17,587 nucleotides of DNA from Patescibacteria group bacterium (lineage in GTDB: Bacteria; Patescibacteriota; Patescibacteriia; GCA-002772895): positions 1 to 17,587 of the forward strand of contig JAHINX010000010.1 in assembly GCA_018895765.1 (NCBI GenBank), read 5' to 3'. Made by a program: the position numbers and the translations under genes. The notes beneath the pieces are model-generated. The model was not told where the DNA came from, made no database searches, and worked only from the letters and a program-made list of their open reading frames with translations. Shown one piece after another: positions 11,868-17,587 of this stretch (position 1 is the stretch's first letter; each line of letters starts with the position of its first letter).

Positions 11868-11900
11868 CCCCGGGGTTAAACCTGGGGCTTGTTTTATTTT
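11868..11900 (+). terminator. Terminator hairpin directly after the orphan promoter
   Basis: CCCCGGG (11868-11874) pairs with CCTGGGG (11881-11887, one G-U pair) around GTTAAA, followed by CTTGTTTTATTTT. The T-rich side is on the plus strand. The minus-strand flank is not T-rich, so it is a poorer terminator for the NYN gene, whose stop is at 11899-11901. Confidence 0.7.
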
Positions 11901-12438
11901 AGGCGCATTTAAGATTATCCTGATAGTCATCTATAAATAAGTGCCAGCAATTTCTTAATTCCCATGCCATATTTTTTCTGAAAGCTATAAAAATAATATT
12001 TTTCCCCTTATCTTTTATTGTATAATTTTTTAACTCATGAAAATCGCTATCCCCGCTTATAATAATAATCAATTCCAAATCATCTACATTCCGAACTACA
12101 TCCAATGTAATTTCCACATCCACATCAGCTTTTTTAATAATGCTTTTTCTTGCGGGGATATATTTTAATTTTTTAGCTTTTATAGTTATAGATTTTTTAA
12201 TTTTATTTAAGAATTTTTCAGTGCCTTTATATGCGGAATCATTTTTTTCCGGTATGCCCACATAGTAATTTATAAATTGTAAATTACAAAGCCCTTCTAA
12301 TAGTTTTTTGAGTTTTAGCAAATCAACTCGCCAACCGTTCTTTTTGCAGGCGTGATATAGGTTTGAATCGTCAATAAAGACGCCGGCTTTCATTTCGGCA
12401 ATTGATTTTAATATTTTTTCAGAGCCGTTTTTGCTCAT
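11899..12438 (-). CDS. NYN (LabA/DUF88-type PIN-like) domain protein
   Basis: It is 179 aa. The NYN fold is a PIN-like metal-dependent nuclease fold. Visible acidic blocks are VFIDDSNLYHA (D23, D24, N26), KKADVDVEITLDVV (D105, D107, D113), and IIISGDSDFHEL (D130, D132), the usual order for LabA-like proteins, followed by GKNIIFIAFRKNMAWELRNCWHLFIDD. All acidic ligands are present, so RNase activity is likely, with unknown target. There is no signal peptide. The start overlaps the rdgB stop by 4 nt (ATGA), so it is translationally coupled and ends a lysS-rdgB-NYN run. There is no Shine-Dalgarno. Confidence 0.85.
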   Translation of the reverse strand: MSKNGSEKILKSIAEMKAGVFIDDSNLYHACKKNGWRVDLLKLKKLLEGLCNLQFINYYVGIPEKNDSAYKGTEKFLNKIKKSITIKAKKLKYIPARKSIIKKADVDVEITLDVVRNVDDLELIIIISGDSDFHELKNYTIKDKGKNIIFIAFRKNMAWELRNCWHLFIDDYQDNLKCA

Positions 12439-13049
12439 AATAATTCTTTTATTTCCCCCAGCATTTTTTTAACCGCTGTGTAGCGGAAATTTATCTGTTT
12501 GTATTCTTCCGTTAAAAGTTCGCCCCAGAATTTATTGAATTGCGGGACAAAGAGGCAGGAGCGGTATGGAAAGCCGGGCCATCTTTTGTCTGACGGCTGT
12601 AGCGGAATAAATCCGGTTATATATCCGGTTCCGCTTGCGATTATTTTTCCGGTTTTATCCGCCAAGACGGTCATATTGGTAAATTTTGCCGTGCGTTTTG
12701 GGAGCGGGATGTCTGCGAGTTTTGTTTTTACCATTCCTATAAGTTCTTCGTCGGTTGCTTCGTATCCTGGCCAACGACGGGCATAAATACCCGGTTCGCC
12801 GTTAAGCGCGTCTATTTCAAACCCGCTATCATCGGCAATTGTTGGAAGTCCGTGTTTTTTGGCAAAATACTCTGCTTTTAAACAAGCATTCTCGTATAAT
12901 GTTTTGCCGGTTTCTTCTACATCATCCGGGTCACCTAAATCTTTTAAAGAAATTGCATCTATGTCAAAGCTTTGCAGAATTTGTTTGTAATCGTTTTGTT
13001 TTGCAGGATTTTTCGTTGCGATAAGGAGTTGCATATTTTTATTTCCCAT
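12435..13049 (-). CDS. rdgB: RdgB/HAM1-like non-canonical purine NTP pyrophosphatase with divergent C-terminus
   Basis: Family members hydrolyse ITP/XTP to the monophosphate to clean the nucleotide pool. Residues 11-17 (ATKNPAK) and 72-76 (ADDSG, the catalytic acidic pair) are intact, as is EIDALNGEPGIYARRW. The C-terminal half departs from the family: the usual GFGYDPIF is GFPYRSCLF (159-167), and the usual SHR base-binding block is replaced by INFRYTA. Substrate preference may therefore differ, or this is a distinct subfamily. It is 204 aa from ATG 13049; ATG 13034 gives the classic MQLLIATKN start and is equally likely. Neither has a good Shine-Dalgarno. It follows lysS after a large inverted repeat. 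Confidence 0.82.
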   Translation of the reverse strand: MGNKNMQLLIATKNPAKQNDYKQILQSFDIDAISLKDLGDPDDVEETGKTLYENACLKAEYFAKKHGLPTIADDSGFEIDALNGEPGIYARRWPGYEATDEELIGMVKTKLADIPLPKRTAKFTNMTVLADKTGKIIASGTGYITGFIPLQPSDKRWPGFPYRSCLFVPQFNKFWGELLTEEYKQINFRYTAVKKMLGEIKELL

Positions 13050-13059
13050 TTTCTATTTA

Positions 13060-13121
13060 TTTTGGGTTCCCGACCTCAAATGCAAAAATGCGAAGAACTT
13101 TAGGAGGTCAGGAACCCAAAA
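13060..13121. repeat. Large inverted repeat between lysS and rdgB
   Basis: 18-nt arms (13060-13077 and 13104-13121) match at 17 of 18 positions (TTTTGGGTTCC-GACCTC type, one C/A mismatch) around a 26-nt loop. It begins 17 nt after the lysS stop. The minus-strand flank is not T-rich, so a classic intrinsic terminator is not supported; it may be an interspersed palindromic repeat or an mRNA-stabilising hairpin. Confidence 0.8.
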
Positions 13122-13137
13122 TTCGCCACACTACTTA

Positions 13138-14610
13138 CTACTCTTTTTCCGGCCGTAAGGTTGGAAACATTATTACTTCTTTAACGCTGTGATTGTTTGT
13201 GAGGAGCATTGTTAGACGATCTATACCCATTCCAAAGCCAGATGCTGGGGGCATGCCGTGTTTTAGGGCTGTTACATAGTCCTTGTCCATCTGTTGTGCC
13301 TCTTCATCCCCTGCTTTGCGGGCCTTTTCTTGATCCTTAAAGCGCGCTTCTTGGTCTAATGGGTCATTTAGTTCGGAGAATGCGTTACAAAGCTCTGTGC
13401 CAGCAACAAGAAGCTGAAAGCGCTCAACTGTTGTGTCGGAGCCTGGTTTTTTCTTTGCTAAAGGTGATAGTTCTATCGGATAATCGTAAACAAAAGTTGG
13501 TTCAACAACTTTTTCTCGAAAATGCTTTTTAAATATTTCGTCCAAAATTTTGCCATATCCGTCTGATTTTTCTACTTTTACGCCTGCTTTTTTGGCAAGC
13601 GTGGCTAATTTGTCCCTATCGCGAACTTTATCTATATCTATTTTTGCGGTTTTCAAAATTGCGTCGCGAAAAGTTATTCGTTTGTATGGTGCTTTGAGGG
13701 AGAATTTTTTCTTATCAAATTCAAATTTGAGATCCTTTTTAATTTGTTTGCCAATATATTCCAAAAAGTTTTCTGTCATTTTCATCAGAGCTTCATATTC
13801 GGAATATGCCCAGTAGAATTCTACTTGCGTAAATTCTGGATTATGGGAGTGGTCAATTCCTTCATTTCTAAAACAGCGAGAGATCTCATATACTTTTTCA
13901 AAACCGCCAACTAATAGCCGTTTTAAATATAGTTCTGGCGCAATACGCAAAAATAAATCAGTATTTAATGCATTATGATGTGTTTTGAATGGTTTTGCAG
14001 TTGCTCCGCCTGCAAGTGGTTGCAAAATTGGCGTATCAACTTCCAAAAATCCCTTATCATCTAAGAACTGGCGGATTGATTTTATAATTGTACTGCGAGT
14101 TTGGAATGTATGGCGGACAGACGGGTTTGATAGCATATCCAGATATCGCTGGCGAAATCTTGTTTCAATGTCAGAGAGTCCGTGCCATTTTTCTGGTAAA
14201 GGCAAAAGCGCTTTGGAGAGGAGGCGGATACTCATTGCGTTTAATGTTTTCTCGCCTTTGTGGGTTAAGAAAAGCGGGCCCTTTATCTCTATAAAGTCGC
14301 CCATATCAAGATTGTCTGTAAAAAGCTTATATTCTTTTAGATTTTTCTTCTGAAGTGCGACCTGGATTTGGTCGGACTCATCTTCTATTGTAATAAATGC
14401 TAATCCGCCATGAACGCGGAGAGTGCGGATTCGTCCAACAAGCTGGATTTTTTTATTTTGTTTTTCAAGTGTTTTAAAATTTTTCACAACATCTTTGATA
14501 TCTGTGGTTTTTGTGGATTTTGTAGGGTATGGCTCTACCCCGGCCTTTTCAAAATTCTTTAATTTTAGAAGGCGCGCTACCGCCTCGTCTGTTGATTTGT
14601 CTTGTATCAT
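13138..14610 (-). CDS. lysS: Lysine--tRNA ligase (class II)
   Basis: It is 490 aa, normal family length. The N-terminal OB-fold anticodon-binding domain contains VGRIRTLRVHGGLAFITIED. The catalytic core starts at RFRQRYLDML; motif 1 is FLEVDTPILQPLAGGATAKPF-like, motif 2 is YEISRCFRNEGIDHSHNPEF, and motif 3 is GFGMGIDRLTMLLT, with the end PTLRPE matching bacterial LysRS. No repeat insertion is seen here, unlike gltX and serS. ATG 14610 has no Shine-Dalgarno; the leader is about 20 nt of A-rich sequence after a consensus promoter. It is first in a run with rdgB and the NYN gene. Confidence 0.96.
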   Translation of the reverse strand: MIQDKSTDEAVARLLKLKNFEKAGVEPYPTKSTKTTDIKDVVKNFKTLEKQNKKIQLVGRIRTLRVHGGLAFITIEDESDQIQVALQKKNLKEYKLFTDNLDMGDFIEIKGPLFLTHKGEKTLNAMSIRLLSKALLPLPEKWHGLSDIETRFRQRYLDMLSNPSVRHTFQTRSTIIKSIRQFLDDKGFLEVDTPILQPLAGGATAKPFKTHHNALNTDLFLRIAPELYLKRLLVGGFEKVYEISRCFRNEGIDHSHNPEFTQVEFYWAYSEYEALMKMTENFLEYIGKQIKKDLKFEFDKKKFSLKAPYKRITFRDAILKTAKIDIDKVRDRDKLATLAKKAGVKVEKSDGYGKILDEIFKKHFREKVVEPTFVYDYPIELSPLAKKKPGSDTTVERFQLLVAGTELCNAFSELNDPLDQEARFKDQEKARKAGDEEAQQMDKDYVTALKHGMPPASGFGMGIDRLTMLLTNNHSVKEVIMFPTLRPEKE

Positions 14611-14636
14611 ATTTTTTTTAGATTAAGTATACTAGT

Positions 14637-14665
14637 ATTTTACGCTCTGTTTGGGCTTGTGTCAA
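14637..14665 (-). promoter_or_regulatory. Consensus promoter of lysS
   Basis: Minus-strand TTGACA (plus 14660-14665), exactly 17 nt, then TAAAAT (plus 14637-14642). The -35 overlaps the proposed -35 of the divergent dsbA-like gene. Confidence 0.8.
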
Positions 14666-14685
14666 ACAAAGAAATGTGATAATAT
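14657..14685 (+). promoter_or_regulatory. Probable promoter of the dsbA-dsbA-sufS operon
   Basis: TTGTGT (14657-14662), 17 nt, TAATAT (14680-14685). An overlapping extended -10 TGT-GATAAT (14675-14683) is an alternative. This gives an untranslated leader of about 90 nt. Confidence 0.5.
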
Positions 14686-14708
14686 AGTTTCTATAAAAGA
14701 TTTATTTT

Positions 14709-14776
14709 AAACTCTCAAAATTCGGGGTTAAAACACGCTATTTGGTTTTAATTTTTGGATTTTGATTTTTGAGTTT
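14709..14776 (+). promoter_or_regulatory. Long hairpin in the leader of the dsbA-like operon
   Basis: AAACTC (14709-14714) pairs with GAGTTT (14771-14776), AAAA with TTTT inside it, and a separate inner stem TTAAAAC (14728-14734) pairs with GTTTTAA (14745-14751). The right half is made of inverted TCAAAAG-type heptamers. It ends 7 nt before the ATG, so it could control initiation, or act as a terminator of unwanted upstream transcription. It may equally be only repeat debris. Confidence 0.4.
14745..14772 (-). repeat. Heptanucleotide repeat tract (inverted TCAAAAG family)
   Basis: On the minus strand it reads TCAAAAA, TCAAAAT, CCAAAAA, TTAAAAC in exact 7-nt register. It is the third locus with this unit, here in the 5' leader of the first dsbA-like gene. 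Confidence 0.75.
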
Positions 14777-14783
14777 TTAACTT

Positions 14784-15593
14784 ATGGAAGAACTAACAAT
14801 AAAAATTAATAAAACCACGCTTTTTGTGGTAAGCGCTTTAATTGTGGGATTAACACTGGGGTATGGAGGAAGGTTTTTTCAGACCAAGGATTATGTAAAA
14901 GCAAATGAAGAAGTCACGCCAACTGAGGTTGTTGCCACGGGTGATAATGAGCAAGCTGGACCAACTATAACAATGGATACAATACGGGGACTTTTTGACG
15001 GAAATAATATAACTATTGGAAATAAAAACTCCAAACTTGTCTTTGTAGAAATTTCTGATCCAAGCTGTCCCTATTGCAGTATTGCTTCAGGGCAGAATCC
15101 TTCTTTAAACCAGCAGGCTGGTGAAAGATTTGTGCTCGTTTCTGATGGTGGGAGCTATCTGGCTCCGGTAACAGAAATGAAGAAGCTGGTTGAGCAAGGA
15201 AAAGCGTCTTTTGTCTGGCTCTATGCTAATGGCCATAATAATGGAGAGGTGGGAGCAAAGGCCCTTTATTGCGCCAATGAAAAAGGAAAATTTTTGCAAG
15301 CGAATGATTTGTTAATGTCTGGCGCGGGATATGCAATTATGAACGATACAACGCTGGATGACAGCGCAAAAGCTACACAAATCGCAGATTTGTTAAAATC
15401 GGTTGTGGATTATAATACTATGAAAAGCTGTTTAGATGGCGGAAAATATGATAGCAAATTAGCAGAAGATATGAATACGGCTATGCAGTTGGGTTTTCAA
15501 GGAACACCGAGCTTTTTTGTTAATACTATGAACTTCAGCGGAGCATATAACTATACTGATATGGAGCCGTATGCTAACGCAGCACTCAAATAA
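14784..15593 (+). CDS. Membrane-anchored DsbA-like thiol oxidoreductase
   Basis: It is 269 aa. A single N-terminal TM helix (about residues 11-29) would hold the protein outside the membrane, followed by a linker of about 40 residues. The thioredoxin fold has C95-P-Y-C98 in EISDPSCPYCS and the cis-proline loop G240-T-P242-SFFVN. Between them the helical insertion of DsbA proteins contains C163 and C216, which may form a structural disulfide. Likely role: forming or isomerising disulfides in exported proteins. The sequence after the CxxC is divergent. There is no Shine-Dalgarno. The stop overlaps the next start by one base (TAATG), so the two dsbA-like genes are coupled. Confidence 0.85.
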   Translation: MEELTIKINKTTLFVVSALIVGLTLGYGGRFFQTKDYVKANEEVTPTEVVATGDNEQAGPTITMDTIRGLFDGNNITIGNKNSKLVFVEISDPSCPYCSIASGQNPSLNQQAGERFVLVSDGGSYLAPVTEMKKLVEQGKASFVWLYANGHNNGEVGAKALYCANEKGKFLQANDLLMSGAGYAIMNDTTLDDSAKATQIADLLKSVVDYNTMKSCLDGGKYDSKLAEDMNTAMQLGFQGTPSFFVNTMNFSGAYNYTDMEPYANAALK

Positions 15594-16213
15594 TGAATAT
15601 GAAGAAAATTTTATTTTTATTGCTGATTTTTGTCCTTTTTGGCGCGGGATGCGCTGAAGGCGAACCGCAAGCGACAATAAAAAACCCACAAATTGGCGAC
15701 GATAGCGCGCCGGTTGAAATTGTGGAATATTTTGATTATCAATGCACTGCCTGCAAATTGAGCGAAGCATCCATCATTCCCTTTTTGATTGAGGATTATG
15801 TTGGCAATGGAGAGGTGAAGGTAATATATAAAAACTTTGCTTTTATGGGAGAAGTTTCGCGTTTAGCGTCAAATGCCGCGCTTTGCGCGGAAGAGCAGGG
15901 AAAATTTTATGAGTTTCATACAAAGATTTTTGAAGCGCAGGGAACCGAAGGGGCAAGTGCGTATGATAGTAAATCGCTAAAGCGAATAGCCAGAGAATTG
16001 GGGCTTGATGGCGCGCAATTTGATAGCTGTTTGGATAGTAATAAATATGAAGATCAAATTTTATCCGAAATTAATGAGGCCAGAGTAAATAATGTTAATT
16101 CTACCCCGACCTATGTTATAAATGGAGAAAAAGTAAGCGGAGCCGGGTCATATCTTTCCGTAAAAAGGATTGTGGATAGAAAATTAATGGATTTGGGGGT
16201 AGTTCAAAAATAA
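15593..16213 (+). CDS. DsbA-like thiol oxidoreductase, predicted lipoprotein
   Basis: It is 206 aa. The N-terminus MNMKKILFLLLIFVLFGAGC is a lipoprotein signal with C20 as the lipidation site (GAGC). The thioredoxin fold has C51-T-A-C54 in EYFDYQCTACK, the helical insertion with FYEFHTKIFEAQG, and the cis-proline loop S170-T-P172-TYVING, all typical of the DsbA/DSBA-FrnE-like family. It is better conserved than the upstream paralogue. It overlaps that gene by one base; ATG 15599 is an alternative start. The pair, with differing CPYC and CTAC active sites, may act as oxidant and partner or on different substrates. No DsbB/VKOR-type partner is within the window. Confidence 0.9.
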   Translation: MNMKKILFLLLIFVLFGAGCAEGEPQATIKNPQIGDDSAPVEIVEYFDYQCTACKLSEASIIPFLIEDYVGNGEVKVIYKNFAFMGEVSRLASNAALCAEEQGKFYEFHTKIFEAQGTEGASAYDSKSLKRIARELGLDGAQFDSCLDSNKYEDQILSEINEARVNNVNSTPTYVINGEKVSGAGSYLSVKRIVDRKLMDLGVVQK

Positions 16214-16219
16214 ATTATT

Positions 16220-17407
16220 ATGGATCTACATAATATCAGACAAGATTTTCCTATTTTTAAAAACCAGCCGAATCTGGTTTATTTTGATAATGCTTGTATG
16301 ACGCTTCGTCCGCAATGCGTTATTGATGCAGTGCGAAAGTATTATGAAGAATATCCTGTTTGCGCCGGAAGAAGCGCGTATCGCCTTGCGGAAAAGCTGA
16401 CAGCCGATATTGAGGATGTCCGCGCTAATGTTGCCAAATTTATCGGCGCGAAAAAAGAAGAAGTTGTTTTTACAAAAAATACGACAGAAGCTATTAATAT
16501 AGTTGCGCAGGGATTAAATTGGCAAGAGGGAGATATTGTTTTAGGAACAGATAAAGAGCATAATTCTAATTTGACCCCATGGCTTAAATTAGTAAAGGAA
16601 AGAGGCATTAAATATTATGCGATTAATCCGAGTGAAATAGTTAATAAGATAAAAGAATTAAAACCAAGATTAGTTGCTGTTCAATCTTTTTCTAATCTTG
16701 ACGGGACCAAGATTATTTTGTCGCCTATTATAGAGGAGGCGCATAATTGTGGAGCTTTGGTTTTGGTAGATGGTGCGCAAGCAGTTCCCCATGAGGTAGT
16801 AGATGTTTGGAGAAACGATTATAAAGATGTGGATTTTTTGGCTTTTTCTGGGCATAAAATGTGTGGACCGTCAGGTACAGGTGTTTTGTATGGTAAACGC
16901 GAATTGTTAGAAAAACTAAATCCCCTTTTGGTTGGTGGGGGTGCAATTGCAAATTCAAAATATGATGATTATGAACTTTTACCATTGCCAGAAAAATTAG
17001 AGGCCGGACTGCAGGATTATGCTGGAATTTTGGGTTTGGGAGAAGCGGTAAAATATATTGAAAAAATTGGAATAAAAAATATTGAAGCGCACGAAAAAGA
17101 GCTGAACAATATTGTGACCAATGGGTTAAAAGATGAAGAAAAAATAAAAATAATTGGACCGGCTGATTCATTATTACGAGGTGGAATTTTTACTTTTTAT
17201 ATAAACGGTGTTTCTTCTCATGAGGTTGCAATTATGCTTGATAATATGGCGAACGTAGCCGTTCGTTCCGGGCAATTTTGTGTTCATTCATGGTTTAATG
17301 CAAATGAAGTGGCAGATGCTGTCCGCACTTCATTTTATTTTTATAACACTCCTGAAGAAGCAGAAAAATTTGTTGAAGTGATGAAAAATATAATAAAAAT
17401 TTATTAA
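16220..17407 (+). CDS. sufS: SufS/CsdA-type (group II) cysteine desulfurase
   Basis: It is 395 aa. This PLP enzyme removes sulfur (or selenium) from cysteine to make a protein-bound persulfide for Fe-S clusters or tRNA thiolation. The PLP lysine is K213 in FSGHKMCGPSGTG, LVDGAQAVPHE carries the PLP aspartate D184 and H191 region, and KEHNSN (H114) stacks on PLP in the family. The active cysteine is C354 in VRSGQFCVHSW, with the short loop of group II enzymes. It starts 6 nt after the second dsbA-like gene, without a Shine-Dalgarno. No SufB/C/D/U or IscU gene is in the window, so the sulfur acceptor is unknown; selenocysteine lyase activity cannot be excluded. Confidence 0.9.
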   Translation: MDLHNIRQDFPIFKNQPNLVYFDNACMTLRPQCVIDAVRKYYEEYPVCAGRSAYRLAEKLTADIEDVRANVAKFIGAKKEEVVFTKNTTEAINIVAQGLNWQEGDIVLGTDKEHNSNLTPWLKLVKERGIKYYAINPSEIVNKIKELKPRLVAVQSFSNLDGTKIILSPIIEEAHNCGALVLVDGAQAVPHEVVDVWRNDYKDVDFLAFSGHKMCGPSGTGVLYGKRELLEKLNPLLVGGGAIANSKYDDYELLPLPEKLEAGLQDYAGILGLGEAVKYIEKIGIKNIEAHEKELNNIVTNGLKDEEKIKIIGPADSLLRGGIFTFYINGVSSHEVAIMLDNMANVAVRSGQFCVHSWFNANEVADAVRTSFYFYNTPEEAEKFVEVMKNIIKIY

Positions 17408-17448
17408 TGATTTATTGATCATTAATAATTTATAATTAATTTTTTTTT
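17401..17448 (+). terminator. AT-rich hairpin and T-run after sufS
   Basis: TTATTAATGAT (17401-17411) pairs perfectly with ATCATTAATAA (17418-17428), and a run of nine T follows at 17440-17448, 12 nt later. The stem contains the sufS stop codon. The distance to the T-run makes termination partial at best, and the next gene starts immediately after it. Confidence 0.45.
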
Positions 17449-17587
17449 ATGTTTTGTTTAGTAGGATTTATTTTATTCGGAATTTTAGGAATATTTTCCG
17501 CAACTAATCGTCAGTTGGCAAAAGAAGCCGGCTCGTGCGTTTTTAGACGCATTACTTTTCGTTCCTGCACCGTAACTTTCCGCGAAA
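17449..17587 (+). CDS. Start of a short membrane protein (3' end outside window)
   Basis: ATG 17449 opens a frame that runs to the window edge (46 codons). The N-terminus MFCLVGFILFGILGIFSATN is one hydrophobic helix, followed by RQLAKEAGSCVFRRITFRSCT, with two cysteines in a basic stretch. From memory, proteins beginning this way occur next to thioredoxin-like genes in Patescibacteria genomes, but I cannot verify this. It probably belongs with the dsbA-like genes. There is no Shine-Dalgarno; the start lies directly behind a T-run. Confidence 0.6.
   Translation, partial: MFCLVGFILFGILGIFSATNRQLAKEAGSCVFRRITFRSCTVTFRE

Noticed and set aside
13060..13121. Inverted repeat as the intrinsic terminator of lysS
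   Set aside because: There is no T-run after the hairpin on the minus strand and the loop is 26 nt, so it is listed as a repeat instead.

Overview
The window looks like part of a small, AT-rich genome of a Candidate Phyla Radiation (Patescibacteria, probably Parcubacteria-type) bacterium. This is inferred from the gene content and style. Aminoacyl-tRNA synthetases and wall genes are scattered in short operons. Most housekeeping genes have no Shine-Dalgarno sequence and sit almost directly behind a -10 box. A short membrane gene at the right edge resembles one I associate with this group. TGA ends gltX, rdgB and a 76-aa gene at sensible positions, so the standard bacterial code is used. No rRNA, tRNA, CRISPR array, integrase or transposase was found.

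Layout. 1-80: C-terminus of an unidentified gene. 81-1960: four small orphan genes (142, 183, 76 and 82 aa), mostly monocistronic, each with a strong Shine-Dalgarno and its own terminator. 1997-6061: a plus-strand operon of thpR-like RNA ligase/phosphodiesterase, WecG/TagA/CpsF glycosyltransferase, gltX, and a secreted coiled-coil M23 peptidase. 6062-6510: a gene-free region with a candidate structured RNA, three hairpin terminators and short repeats. 6511-8662: alr then ftsQ on the minus strand. 8711-10048: a second cluster of Shine-Dalgarno-led small genes (putative lipoprotein, 56-aa protein missed by length cut-offs, small M23-like protein). 10165-11756: a 69-aa membrane protein and serS (minus). 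11823-11900: a strong promoter firing straight into a terminator. 11899-14610: lysS, an unusual rdgB/HAM1 homologue and a NYN-domain protein (minus). 14784-17587: two tandem DsbA-like thiol oxidoreductases, a SufS-type cysteine desulfurase and the start of a short membrane protein.

The genes with recognisable functions cover wall building and remodelling (alr, ftsQ, M23, TagA-like), translation (gltX, serS, lysS), nucleotide/RNA housekeeping (thpR, rdgB, NYN) and extracytoplasmic thiol chemistry.

The most unusual signal is that three conserved enzymes (gltX, alr, serS) each carry a different intergenic-type repeat inserted in frame at what should be a surface loop. This is reminiscent of Rickettsia palindromic elements. 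A second signal is the split between genes with strong Shine-Dalgarno sites (seven small accessory genes) and genes with none (almost everything else), as if two gene populations with different translation signals were interleaved.
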